From assembly GCA_017887095.1 (NCBI GenBank), contig JAGHIT010000106.1, positions 1 through 50,789 on the forward strand: a stretch of 50,789 nt of DNA, read 5' to 3'. Position numbers and translations under genes: made by a program. Shown here piece by piece: positions 20,201 through 26,601 of this stretch. Numbering within the stretch: position 1 is the first letter of the stretch; each line of letters begins with the position of its first letter. Origin of the DNA: Clostridia bacterium (GTDB lineage: Bacteria > Bacillota > Clostridia > Christensenellales > Borkfalkiaceae). Under the pieces are notes generated by a model, which was not told where the DNA came from, did not search any database, and was given only the letters and a program-made list of their open reading frames with translations.

Positions 20201-21132
20201 GTGCCGTATTCATACGCCGTATGATAGGAAGCGCGGCAGCCGACGGAGATGCCCATCGTTGCGGTATAGCTCTCGTCGATGTCCGAGGAAAGCACCTGCC
20301 AGGTGGAATCGAAAGTATATGTGACGGTGATATGATCAAACGTGGGAAGCCCCGTAAGTCCGCCCGTCGTCATCATCTGGTTGACGTAGTATGCAGGCGC
20401 CTTATCTGTCGCAGGGTTCAGATAATATGTCTGCGAATAGGTGCCGTCGCCGTTGCTGACGACCTCCTCCGCGCCCAAGAGCGTCTCTTCATTGATCACA
20501 TACACGGAAAACTCCGTGCCGGGAAGCCCGCGCGACGCCTTGAAATCGTCGATGGTCATATTGCCTGCGGGAGTTCCCTGCTTCCACTCCGTCGCCAACC
20601 CGTTATATGTGGAAGCGCCGCCCGCCGCCTCGCGCCAGATGACGCGGTCGCCGACATAACAGAACTGCCGCGCGGAATTGACCATGCTCGAACGGGTGAT
20701 ATCCGTCTGGATGAGAACGCCGTCGTCATACTGTTTCCATGTATTGACCTGCTGGGTCAGCATCGTATCGACCGTGCCGCTCATTTCCGTATAGTAATTG
20801 CTCTGCGCGCGGAAACGGGTGTTCATATAGCCGATATTTTCCAACGCGCTGTGCATATCGGGCGTAGAACCGTCCGTCGGAAGTTCATACGAGACGGTAA
20901 CGAACCCTTCTTCCACCGAATTCGGAGCCGCCTTATTAAAAAAGAGCGCGTTGACCGCAAATGCCCCACCCACCAAAACGGCGCAGGCAGCAACACCCGC
21001 CAATCCCTTCACAAGGCGGCGATGGTGTTTCGCTCTCAGGCGGATCCTTCCCTTTTTTCGGACTGCTTTCGGGATCCCCTCTCCTTTGAGTTCGGATAGT
21101 GTCGGTTCCTGTCCGCAATCGTGTTTTTTCAT
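14224..21132 (-). CDS. Giant membrane-anchored extracellular repeat protein
   Basis: 2302 residues, not recognised as a known family. A basic cytosolic N-terminus (residues 1-40) is followed by one hydrophobic segment (about 41-64) that should anchor the rest outside. Residues about 540-1105 hold three clear repeats of roughly 190 residues, with a fourth diverged. Each unit has beta-rich segments, a [LV]DG[IV]K[VI][RK] strand, a helix with LLSLDL, EDGI[TC]V..., then FTVSAGDYADYVD. Near residue 2132 is a Listeria-Bacteroides-type repeat (AAQGYTFLGWF). No LPXTG or SLH anchor is seen. The start at 21132 has GGGAG upstream, with a consensus promoter. It is monocistronic; surface adhesion, spacer or lipid-binding roles are all open. 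Confidence 0.9.
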   Translation of the reverse strand: MKKHDCGQEPTLSELKGEGIPKAVRKKGRIRLRAKHHRRLVKGLAGVAACAVLVGGAFAVNALFFNKAAPNSVEEGFVTVSYELPTDGSTPDMHSALENIGYMNTRFRAQSNYYTEMSGTVDTMLTQQVNTWKQYDDGVLIQTDITRSSMVNSARQFCYVGDRVIWREAAGGASTYNGLATEWKQGTPAGNMTIDDFKASRGLPGTEFSVYVINEETLLGAEEVVSNGDGTYSQTYYLNPATDKAPAYYVNQMMTTGGLTGLPTFDHITVTYTFDSTWQVLSSDIDESYTATMGISVGCRASYHTAYEYGTQKAVTNVYDDYYSEYASKPATGAEENAAVTAAGCLSAAFAPVLQGPVTFRLGLSLDGRAVEGLVYVDAADFSNLQLRAQIGALYVAYADEDVYLRIGDNFRGSLDPEQFAALFTAMTGDGSVTDTDALLEQLGSGTFTVAEDGRSATLSSVLTISGIELPVVFSFDIAEDGKTVSLGGVTTQLTLAGMRVGAELSYSQATVPEAGDPASYTDLTGMVLKLADIVTGEAVDVSVSYTLPMAQGELALHGGVSLDFASLSARGSLDIVYNGMSKTLNFAYCTNSAAPVVYLELDGVKVRVAVNDVAAVLSELLAEQYSAAGISTVGANDAASLIDMLLSLDLASMVSTSEDGITVAAGKLLAALGISFDLGDVTIGETADGISVSVSGADVSLAPAEAFTVSAGDYADYVDAGPWLEAIASLARAEALHADAAYETEAFSLAASLDFDVTTLSVRGEVDLAWGGITKRLTFASAQSDGVHTVYLAVDGIKVKASAAEIAALVNGLFSSDAAAPAMDADLQQILERLFAIDVSEVFGLTEDGITLNGTELLALFGVDFTLGDVQLTLTENGVSVSVLSAEIEFIPTEAFTVSAGDYADYVDVMPWIETIAELALAKAWMLEFSYASSQGDISLAGAIAFDQASKSVSCVMNIRTGSRVRGLSFTYDPEGDIFCAIDGIKIRATASELAGLLRELLGDMPQSEGDIDVQELLTKLLSLDLSSLFTVTEDGICVDGSTLLSLFGVELALGDVQFSLFPRGVRLEALGMSVSVSPTVPFVIHDEYYLNYVDITPLFDTVVTILKEQEVALNGSLDVVYGDISLNVAVENGWLSWEEGIALCADLTVTAGETVVSVSVDATADRIRIVFGALAVELAYSELDDLKVAFADVYARIAEIVNRSAAEGTILPAEVKEIGLQLGAGAAVTDLFASLDLPSLLNNLVLGGASDREGSIATVAYGNAILDVCLAQKGVVLHASGLSVGGISLNGMLGVSVSDGRAAEVQREYLTVRDLCELVDFVGAAVGSLASPDLSISFQDGVTVYTADQSKKFTINGKLVYHSGLSVAGFPIVVDTQGKTVTVDPEAYLYFNLQLDEESGSGTDLNFEFWMLDSNGDNELEFFVSLSKFLTGKPVPLRFAVSASDVMTLLSGGLSLAGGEGGVLETFLVGMGVPKDMVTALFTVLDEYLVGNWLTADEEGQLAAVGNMLMNTLGIKEKLETMLGGVSDAVSGALEDADLGSAVTDPAAYLKQFGLTYGDNGEAVFTLSLDSDRIFGGEGLQPLTIALTKADRDGESYLTAVGMSNIYGSDNSERTSVAFSFDYAALTLESGDSNAFVMQNGKQIASITFSDYDSYTFAGVDDLLKSVALSATHKSESGYALNDRFYISGTAEASLLGYTIDGITIDLAVSTDENGEIALNAKINYPGVQELNIVVINGRTQLEITIEDGMVYLKRTQYTYWKTTIIWTTEETYNTPVVTYRVMPLSNFFGGFLGQIGYLFNLSDWINSKIPTESNGSGPITEDYGAILYHYLKNYSYTAKADGTGGNWLLTMNGDALTDGVLTDIGIELGSQTYYGTNNVLRTLDVRTSIMDFVSLTANLTFRNPMNVWEDGYSDLTNDIADEFGGIDFASIDWSAQAENYYIIPEQRSVRYTLEGEQIDQQTLWYDAVSGVMLSQLQYPDLSAYEREGYTLAWNDSIAADGTIAATYTPKLYDVTLVSPERPGDDWTLQADGSFALTMQMYYDAKVEIIWGDKSYTFTVGSEDNVFDFGAVIGDAQVIWNETDLDLLANGTTVRIPLVPDTVIYTSNGVSFTLGEAVNVTSAEVDFDSFYTLETPAAQGYTFLGWFVQEDGEYRYVTEFAYTGGGTSTTVSALWVSNVTVSASGSRTSSGWLIKTYHHSANVNVSGGTLAGAPKESVATAGIRTDYTLTLPGSGWFQSDEVRTGSTDQLSFSQTIDLSQDRSVMHVDVTVTYTYRVVAANGTETDISCIVTANQATIYY

Positions 21133-21183
21133 ATTCTGTCTCCCATCCGCAAAACGCGGGCTGTAACGATTTCTTATGACATA

Positions 21184-21212
21184 AGTTTACCACCAGACAA
21201 GAATTCTGTCAA
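21184..21212 (-). promoter_or_regulatory. sigma-A promoter of the giant repeat-protein gene
   Basis: TTGACA (21207-21212), 17 bases, TAAACT (21184-21189). Confidence 0.85.
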
Positions 21213-21286
21213 CAAAATATATGACAATTTTCATGAAAACATAAAAATACTTTCGTGTCGCCTTGTTGAATAAAAGAAAAATCTTC

Positions 21287-21312
21287 TCAAAAAAACGGGC
21301 AAAAGCCCGTTT
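21287..21312 (-). terminator. Terminator of the TM1266/ABC operon
   Basis: AAACGGGC, loop TTTT, GCCCGTTT then TTTTT on the minus strand, directly after the ATPase gene. Confidence 0.9.
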
Positions 21313-21318
21313 GAAACC

Positions 21319-21996
21319 TTAAAGTTCCACTTCTTCCGTAAGAATGCGTACAAGTCGTTCCTCGCACGGCGTACGTTCAAAGAATCCGCGCGGAGGACTT
21401 CCCTCCACGGCAAAATCAGCGGCAACACGCCCATGCTTTAAGACAACTGCGCGATGTGCGAGCATCGCCGCCTCGCGCACATCATGCGTGACAAACACGA
21501 TGCTGCTGCGGGACTGCTCCCAGAGTGACGCAACCAACTCGATGAGCGACTTTTTCAACGAAAGATCGAGGGAAGCAAACGGCTCGTCCATTAAAAGCAT
21601 TTCATGCGGGTACAGAAAAGCACGCGCGATCGCGACGCGCTGCCGCTCGCCGCCCGAAAGCTCGTGCGGGTACGCCCGCTCCCGTCCGGCAAGCCCCACC
21701 TTTCCGAGCATCTCATCTGCCGCAGCATGTACGCTTTTGGGCAGTACGAATTTAAGATTTTGCTCGGCGGTCAGATTGGGCAAGAGCTTGGGCGACTGGA
21801 AGAGATAGGAGCATACCTTTCTGCCCTCTACGCTGCCCTCAAACGAGGTCTGCCCCGCAAGGACGTTTAAAAGCGTCGTCTTTCCCGCGCCGCTCTCCCC
21901 GAGAATGGCAGTGATCTTCCTCTCCTCCAGCGCGAGAGAAACGTGATCGAGCGCGGTGATCTTATCATATTTCTTGCATATATCCCTTAAAATCAT
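21319..21996 (-). CDS. ABC importer ATPase (SsuB/TauB/ThiZ-like)
   Basis: A 225-residue nucleotide-binding subunit. Walker A is GESGAGKTT (about residues 34-42), the ABC signature LSGGERQRVAIARA, Walker B LLMDEPFASLD and the switch histidine in VFVTHDVREA. Its short size and sequence pattern fit the nitrate/sulfonate/taurine/thiamine-precursor importer group. The start at 21996 has AGGTGG upstream and overlaps the permease stop by four bases (ATGA). It is the last gene of the operon. Confidence 0.94.
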   Translation of the reverse strand: MILRDICKKYDKITALDHVSLALEERKITAILGESGAGKTTLLNVLAGQTSFEGSVEGRKVCSYLFQSPKLLPNLTAEQNLKFVLPKSVHAAADEMLGKVGLAGRERAYPHELSGGERQRVAIARAFLYPHEMLLMDEPFASLDLSLKKSLIELVASLWEQSRSSIVFVTHDVREAAMLAHRAVVLKHGRVAADFAVEGSPPRGFFERTPCEERLVRILTEEVEL

Positions 21997-22751
21997 GTCC
22001 GCCACCTCACGATCAGCCGATAGGCAAAATAGCACACTCCTTCCAAAACAAACCCCATGAAAAGAACCAACAGCGTGAGCGCCATAAGCCGCGGCATATT
22101 GAGATACATCTGCGCATCCTGCATCATGCCGCCGAGAGAACGATAGGTACTTGCAAGAACCTCACCCGAAATGACGACCTTGAGTCCCAGCGAAAAGATG
22201 CCTCCCGCCTGTTTGAGCATGACGGGCGCAGCGAGCGGAAGATACATTTTCCCGATGCGCCTCATAAGCGGTACCCGGAAGGCGCGCGTGAGTTCGCCGT
22301 AGTTTTCCCCGACCTCATCCAAGGCGGCAAGTGCGGCGGCATAGACGGCAGGGAACAGGACGAGCGCGGAAACGATGACGGGAACCATGGAGGGCGTCGT
22401 CCACAGGAGCAGCATCAGGATGACCGCCATCGTCGGCACCGTACGCACGACGGAGATGACGGGCGCAAAGAAGACGCGCAAACCGGCCGTAAGGTGTGAG
22501 CAGACAGCCATGGCGATGCCGAGCGCCATGGACGCAAGAAACGCCCACAGTGTTCTTAAAAAAGTATTCCAAAAGGCACGCCAAAAGGACGCATCCGCAA
22601 GAATGCGTCCCATTTCCGCAAACGCGTCCCAAAAGGAGGGGAGCACGTAGTCATTGCGCACGATATAGTAGGCGGCGATCCATACAAGCCAAAGCGCGAC
22701 GATCGCCGTCAGCGACAAGAGCGCGTTTTGATACTTCTTTGCCACCTTCAC
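21993..22751 (-). CDS. ABC importer permease (SsuC/TauC/ThiX-like)
   Basis: A 252-residue inner-membrane protein with about six hydrophobic segments. The cytoplasmic EAA-type loop is YGELTRAFRVPLMRRIGKMYLPLAAPVMLKQ (only the core YLPLAAP is diagnostic), which contacts the ATPase. The start is GTG at 22749-22751, overlapping the stop of the binding-protein gene as GTGA. No good Shine-Dalgarno precedes it, so translation is probably coupled; a second GTG two codons on is an alternative. Confidence 0.9.
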   Translation of the reverse strand: MKVAKKYQNALLSLTAIVALWLVWIAAYYIVRNDYVLPSFWDAFAEMGRILADASFWRAFWNTFLRTLWAFLASMALGIAMAVCSHLTAGLRVFFAPVISVVRTVPTMAVILMLLLWTTPSMVPVIVSALVLFPAVYAAALAALDEVGENYGELTRAFRVPLMRRIGKMYLPLAAPVMLKQAGGIFSLGLKVVISGEVLASTYRSLGGMMQDAQMYLNMPRLMALTLLVLFMGFVLEGVCYFAYRLIVRWRT

Positions 22752-23788
22752 GGCTGATAGTAAAAGGCATCCGAAACGGTCGAAGTAAATTCGGGACTGA
22801 TGGCGATCAGCTCTGCAAGGAAGGCATTGACACGCTCCTTGCACGCCTGCGCAGGCGTAAAGCGCACGGAGCAGTTGGCAATGACCTCGCTCGTCAGGTT
22901 ATCGGCGTTGAGCGAAGGCGTCATGCCTTCGGTGTACTTGTCCTCCAGCAGCGCAACGACCTCGGCCGCATCCGCTCCGGAGAGGAACTGCGCGCCGTCT
23001 TCCATGTATTCGATCAGCCGTGCAACCGCCTCCGCACCGTATTTATCGCCGATGACGGACGTCTTTGCAACGAGCACCGCCTGAGGATATCCCGTACCGT
23101 CGCCGTAGAGCGCCTGCAGGCTGCCGGCAAGTTTGAACGGATTGGCGCTTACAGCCGTTCCCTTGATCTTGGCGCTTGCAGCAGGCTCGGGGCAAAGATA
23201 ATAATCACACCCGCCCGCGGGCGTGACGCCCGTTGCCGCATCCTGAATGGGCTGCAGGTTGATCATTTCATCGGAAGCCCCGACCTCGCTGGAGAGGATC
23301 CGGTAATCGAGATCGTTGGCTTTCAGAACCGTCTGAAAGGTCAGCCCGGGCACGTTGCTCAGCTGGACGACCCCCACCGTCTTTCCGACGAGCACGTCAA
23401 GGCTGTCCGTCGTGAGCTGCGCATTGTCCCCCGTCGTGAGAAAGTACATATTGCCGTTCGTAACGGTGCCGAGCATCTGATAGGTCTCGCCCGAGCCGAG
23501 CAGCTTTGCCGCCGCATTGACGGGCAGGACGCAAAAGTCCGCCGCCGGAGCCTCCCCCGTCACCTGCGCCGCGATCGTGCTCGATGCGACGATATGATAC
23601 TCGAAGCCGTTATCCGTCGTCTTGTCAATAGCGTTTGCGAGCGCCAGGGCGGGCGCGCCGTCGGGCGCATAGACGGTGTAGACGGGCGAATCGGACTGAG
23701 TGTCCTCAGCGGGCGTACAAGCTGCAAATGCGGCGAGCGCTGCCGTGCTCAGGAAAAATGCCATGGTGACTGCAACTGTTTTTTTCAT
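22748..23788 (-). CDS. Substrate-binding lipoprotein, NMT1/ThiY/SsuA-like
   Basis: A 346-residue lipoprotein. The signal peptide MKKTVAVTMAFFLSTAALA ends in the lipobox AFAAC, so the mature protein is lipid-anchored at Cys24 or so. The mature part has the periplasmic-binding-protein type II pattern: VYAPDGAPALALANAI at the N-lobe, a phosphate- or acid-binding-like loop, and VGVVQLSNVPGLTFQTVLK at the hinge. The start at 23788 is preceded by GGAGGA. The ligand is not determinable from sequence. It follows the TM1266-like gene by 17 bases and leads directly into permease and ATPase genes. Confidence 0.92.
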   Translation of the reverse strand: MKKTVAVTMAFFLSTAALAAFAACTPAEDTQSDSPVYTVYAPDGAPALALANAIDKTTDNGFEYHIVASSTIAAQVTGEAPAADFCVLPVNAAAKLLGSGETYQMLGTVTNGNMYFLTTGDNAQLTTDSLDVLVGKTVGVVQLSNVPGLTFQTVLKANDLDYRILSSEVGASDEMINLQPIQDAATGVTPAGGCDYYLCPEPAASAKIKGTAVSANPFKLAGSLQALYGDGTGYPQAVLVAKTSVIGDKYGAEAVARLIEYMEDGAQFLSGADAAEVVALLEDKYTEGMTPSLNADNLTSEVIANCSVRFTPAQACKERVNAFLAELIAISPEFTSTVSDAFYYQP

Positions 23789-23805
23789 AGTTTCCTCCGG
23801 AAATT

Positions 23806-24048
23806 TTATCTGAATAAAGACTTTGCCGTGACGCCTTCCAGCCGACCGATCTTGCCCGTCAGGGCGTTGACCGCGGCAGAAGGTGCGTCCAGCACGACGC
23901 AAAGAACGGAGACACCCCGCTCCCGATAGGGTATTCCCATGCGCCCGACAATGTATTCTCCGTACTCGGAGAGATACCCATTGATTTTTTCCGCCTCCTT
24001 CCTGTCTTCCACGAGGACGGAGAGCACGCAGAGTCGTTTTTCTTCCAT
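23806..24048 (-). CDS. TM1266-type putative iron-only hydrogenase system regulator
   Basis: An 80-residue ACT-like (NikR C-terminal fold) protein. The segments VEDRKEAEKINGYLSEYGEY, IVGRMGIPYRERGVSVL and VVLDAPSAAVNALTGKIGRLEGV match the TM1266 family, whose members are usually found with [FeFe]-hydrogenase maturation genes; no DNA-binding domain is present, so the family name regulator is provisional. Here it heads an operon with an ABC importer, not with hydE, hydF or hydG, none of which is in the window. It has no independent Shine-Dalgarno except GGGG eight bases upstream, which is the 3' arm of a leader hairpin. Confidence 0.88.
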   Translation of the reverse strand: MEEKRLCVLSVLVEDRKEAEKINGYLSEYGEYIVGRMGIPYRERGVSVLCVVLDAPSAAVNALTGKIGRLEGVTAKSLFR

Positions 24049-24150
24049 AAATAAATCCCCATGCCCGCGCGGACATGGGGAGACGGCGCACCGAATGTGC
24101 GTATGGTTCTATACGTCTCCTTTACGGTCAGACCGCTCTTTCCGCTCAGG
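24049..24150 (-). promoter_or_regulatory. Structured leader of the TM1266/ABC operon (candidate riboswitch)
   Basis: The about 100-nt leader folds by eye into a small hairpin (CGGT, CTG, ACCG). Next is a three-way junction closed by GGAGAC/GTCTCC (24115-24120 with 24079-24084) that holds hairpins GTAT-AGAACC-ATAC and GCAC-ATTCG-GTGC. Last is a 10-bp hairpin CCCCATGTCC-GCGC-GGGCATGGGG (24057-24080). The last hairpin contains the only Shine-Dalgarno-like run (GGGG) and shares two C residues with the junction stem, so the two folds compete. I recognise no known riboswitch class. Confidence 0.6.
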
Positions 24151-24157
24151 CGAAGAT

Positions 24158-24186
24158 ATTATACTACAAACAATGCGGCGCGTCAA
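24158..24186 (-). promoter_or_regulatory. sigma-A promoter of the TM1266/ABC operon
   Basis: TTGACG (24181-24186), 17 bases, TATAAT (24158-24163). The -35 box lies in the loop and 3' arm of the preceding gene's terminator. Confidence 0.85.
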
Positions 24187-24201
24187 GCAGGACGCGCCGC
24201 A
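24174..24201 (-). terminator. Terminator of the L15-like gene
   Basis: Minus-strand TGCGGCGCGTC, loop CTGCTT, GACGCGCCGCA, followed by TTGTTTG: an 11-bp stem right after the stop codon. It overlaps the next promoter. Confidence 0.8.
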
Positions 24202-24205
24202 AATT

Positions 24206-24925
24206 TTATTCTTTTATCGTGACGATGACCTTCCCTCCGAGAAGAAGGATCATCTTAGCGGCCTCCATGGAGTAGACGTCCGCCTCGACTTCAAGCGTCT
24301 TTGTCAAAATCCCGCGCGCCAGTACCTTGACATACGTCGCTCGCTTGTCAAAGAATGGAATGCGCGCTTTCATCGCATCGATATCGACGTACTCGCCGTC
24401 CTCAAAATAATCGCTCAGCGTATCGATATTGACGATCGCCGTACGGGTCTTATCCGCCATACGCCCGGAACGCTCCATCTGCGCTTCCGCTTCTTCGTCC
24501 GCCATCATCTCTGCCGCTTCGGCAACGCTGACGCGGTGTTCCGCTGCGAAATCACGCCGTTCCTGCATGACGGCGAGTTCCGCAGGCGCTTTGACCGCCA
24601 GCGCCGCAGGGGGCATGACGGCGAGTTCCGCAGGCGCTTTGACTGCCAGCGCCGCAGGAGGCACCAGCGAAACAGCGGTTTCTTGCTCTGCCTCTTCCGT
24701 CACCGCTGAGACAAGCGGCTCCGCTTCAATCGACACGGAATCGCTTTGCTCTGTCCTGACCCAGCGGATCGTCAGATTTTTCCTCGGCACGGAGGCATCC
24801 CTTTTGAACTTCCTGCAACTGTGACCGAAATCGGCGATAACCAGCACGGCGATCAGCACAGCCACCGCTCCCAATGCCGCCAGCAGATATGCAGGATCGG
24901 GGGCAAGCAACATTACGCTCATCAT
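24206..24925 (-). CDS. Membrane-anchored protein with C-terminal ribosomal protein uL15-like domain
   Basis: A 239-residue protein. Residues about 10-32 (AYLLAALGAVAVLIAVLVIADF) form a single membrane segment. A low-complexity Ala/Glu-rich linker follows with two 16-residue repeats (KAPAELAVMPPAALAV unit). The C-terminal 70 residues have the pattern of the uL15 C-terminal domain: TLSDYFEDGEYVDID, KVLARGILTKTLEVEADVYSMEAAKMILLLGGKV. This is not the ribosomal L15 itself, because the N-terminal rRNA-binding region is replaced by the anchor. The start at 24925 follows GGAGGG. It is monocistronic with a promoter and terminator; its function is unknown. Confidence 0.8.
   Translation of the reverse strand: MMSVMLLAPDPAYLLAALGAVAVLIAVLVIADFGHSCRKFKRDASVPRKNLTIRWVRTEQSDSVSIEAEPLVSAVTEEAEQETAVSLVPPAALAVKAPAELAVMPPAALAVKAPAELAVMQERRDFAAEHRVSVAEAAEMMADEEAEAQMERSGRMADKTRTAIVNIDTLSDYFEDGEYVDIDAMKARIPFFDKRATYVKVLARGILTKTLEVEADVYSMEAAKMILLLGGKVIVTIKE
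24569..24664. repeat. Two tandem 48-bp repeats inside the L15-like gene
   Basis: The 48-bp unit starting at 24569 recurs at 24617 with few mismatches. It encodes 16 residues per unit in the linker, so copy-number change keeps the frame. Confidence 0.9.
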
Positions 24926-24954
24926 GCAATCCCTCCCGTCGAAATATTATTTAT

Positions 24955-24984
24955 ATTATAACAAGCCCTCCCCCGCTTTGTCAA
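24955..24984 (-). promoter_or_regulatory. sigma-A promoter of the L15-like gene
   Basis: TTGACA (24979-24984), 18 bases, TATAAT (24955-24960). Confidence 0.8.
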
Positions 24985-25039
24985 TCCCCCTTTGAAAAAT
25001 TTCACCGTAGCCGGCAGGATCTCCGCCGCTTCGACAGAA

Positions 25040-25070
25040 TGCGCCCCGCCGCTTGACGCGGCGGGGCGCA
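25040..25070 (-). terminator. Strong hairpin after spoIVA
   Basis: TGCGCCCCGCCGC, loop GTCAA, GCGGCGGGGCGCA: a perfect 13-bp stem 20 bases after the spoIVA stop. The T-tract is poor (ATTCTGTC), so it is a weak or processing-type terminator. Confidence 0.6.
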
Positions 25071-25091
25071 AACATAAAACGGATCAAAGCG

Positions 25092-26558
25092 CTATAACAA
25101 GATACAGATGACGCCTCCCCTGCCCTCGTTGACGATGCGCGTAACGGTGCGCCGCATCTTTTTTTGCAGCGGTTCGCTCATGGCGCGGTTCTTGACTGCA
25201 AGTTCTCCGCCGAGAAGATCTTTGAGCGACTTGCCGAACATATTCGTCTCCCATGCCCGTGCGGGATCGGCCTCAAGGTCGGCGGAAAGCTGTCTGACGA
25301 ATGCAGCGCTCTGCTCCTCGTTGCCGAGCGCAGGCGAGACTTCCCCGCTCACATCCACACGAATCACATGGTAACTCGGCGCATCGGCGCGCAGGCTTAC
25401 CCCGGCCCTTCCGTTCTTTTTAACCAGCGTCGGCTCGGCGAGCATCATTTCAGCCTCATCGGGCGGGACAATGGAATATCCCGTTTCCTGCGCTTCCTCA
25501 AAAGCCTGCCCGACGCGGTCATAAAGTCTTTTTGCCTCCGATAATCCGGTGCAGAACTTCATCAGCGTGAGATCGTCGGATATAGGTGCCCCGCACTGCT
25601 CTCCGAGCACGGAATAAAACACCCCTTCCTTCGCTTCGACAACGCAATATACCCTTCCCGTTGCAGCATCCAACTCTACAGATGACGGCGGCAGCAAACG
25701 AGCGCTCTCGGCATACAGCGTATCGAGCAGAGCGCAGTCGCTCATTTTGCTGAGTTTGGGCGCAACGGATCGGACCCCTTCAAGCACCTCGGAAATGATC
25801 GGACTATCCGCATCCAGAATCCGCATCCAATCGGGAAGATCAACATCTACACACGAAACGGGAAATTCATAGAGCACTCTTTCCAATACGGCGCAAAGCG
25901 TCTCACCCGTTGCAGTTTCTACATTGATCGCCAATACCGGCGCTCCGTATTTTTCCTCCATCTCCGCCCGAAGCGTTTCCGCTGCCGCAGGATCGAGACA
26001 GTTGAGCACAATGACGTATGGCTTTCCGAGGGTCTTTAATTCCTCCTGCGCGCGTTCCTCCGCAGCCTCATACGCAGAACGCGGCAGCTCTGTGACGCTT
26101 CCGTCCGTCGTGACAAGGACTCCTATGGTCGAATGGTCGCGTATGACCCGCCGCGTCCCATCCTCCGCCGCTACGTTGAACGGCACGCTCTCCTCGTTCC
26201 AAGGCGTCTTGACAAGACGAGGCGCACCGTTTTCTTCAAATCCCGTTGCCCCTTCCGCAGGGTACCCGACACAGTCGATGAGCCGCACACGCGCAACTGC
26301 ATCCTTCACTTTGATCTCCGCCGCTTCCTCGGGCACAAATTTGGGCTCGGTGGTCATTACCGATCTCCCGCTCGCCGACTGCGGCAACTCATCCGTATAC
26401 CGCTTCTTTTTGGCGCCCGTGATCTGCGGCAGAATAAGTTCCTGCATAAATTTTTTGATAAACGTTGATTTACCCGTTCGGACGGGTCCTACGACGCCGA
26501 TGTAGATCTCGCCGCCCGTCCGCGTTGCGATGTCCTCATAGATACTGAATGTCTTCAT
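25092..26558 (-). CDS. spoIVA: Stage IV sporulation protein A
   Basis: ATPase that polymerises on the forespore surface to form the spore-coat basement layer. The 488 residues match the family's usual length (about 490). The protein has Walker A GPVRTGKS (residues 24-31), LIDCVGYPAEGATGF as the switch/Walker B region, and the family's conserved hydrophobic C-terminus ending GGVICILL, which anchors to SpoVM and the membrane. The start at 26558 gives the family N-terminus MKTFSIYEDIA; AGGAGG lies 11 bases upstream, slightly far. The promoter is of sigma-E type, as in Bacillus. This is the clearest sign that the organism belongs to an endospore-forming lineage. Confidence 0.97.
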   Translation of the reverse strand: MKTFSIYEDIATRTGGEIYIGVVGPVRTGKSTFIKKFMQELILPQITGAKKKRYTDELPQSASGRSVMTTEPKFVPEEAAEIKVKDAVARVRLIDCVGYPAEGATGFEENGAPRLVKTPWNEESVPFNVAAEDGTRRVIRDHSTIGVLVTTDGSVTELPRSAYEAAEERAQEELKTLGKPYVIVLNCLDPAAAETLRAEMEEKYGAPVLAINVETATGETLCAVLERVLYEFPVSCVDVDLPDWMRILDADSPIISEVLEGVRSVAPKLSKMSDCALLDTLYAESARLLPPSSVELDAATGRVYCVVEAKEGVFYSVLGEQCGAPISDDLTLMKFCTGLSEAKRLYDRVGQAFEEAQETGYSIVPPDEAEMMLAEPTLVKKNGRAGVSLRADAPSYHVIRVDVSGEVSPALGNEEQSAAFVRQLSADLEADPARAWETNMFGKSLKDLLGGELAVKNRAMSEPLQKKMRRTVTRIVNEGRGGVICILL

Positions 26559-26601
26559 GCCCGCATTTGCCTCCTGACTCGTCCGATTGCTTTGCATGAA
26601 T

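Noticed and set aside
24049-24150. TPP riboswitch before the ThiY-like importer
   Set aside because: The conserved TPP segments (CUGAGA with ACCC, GAACCUGAUCUGG, GCGNAGGGA) are absent; the leader has a different fold.
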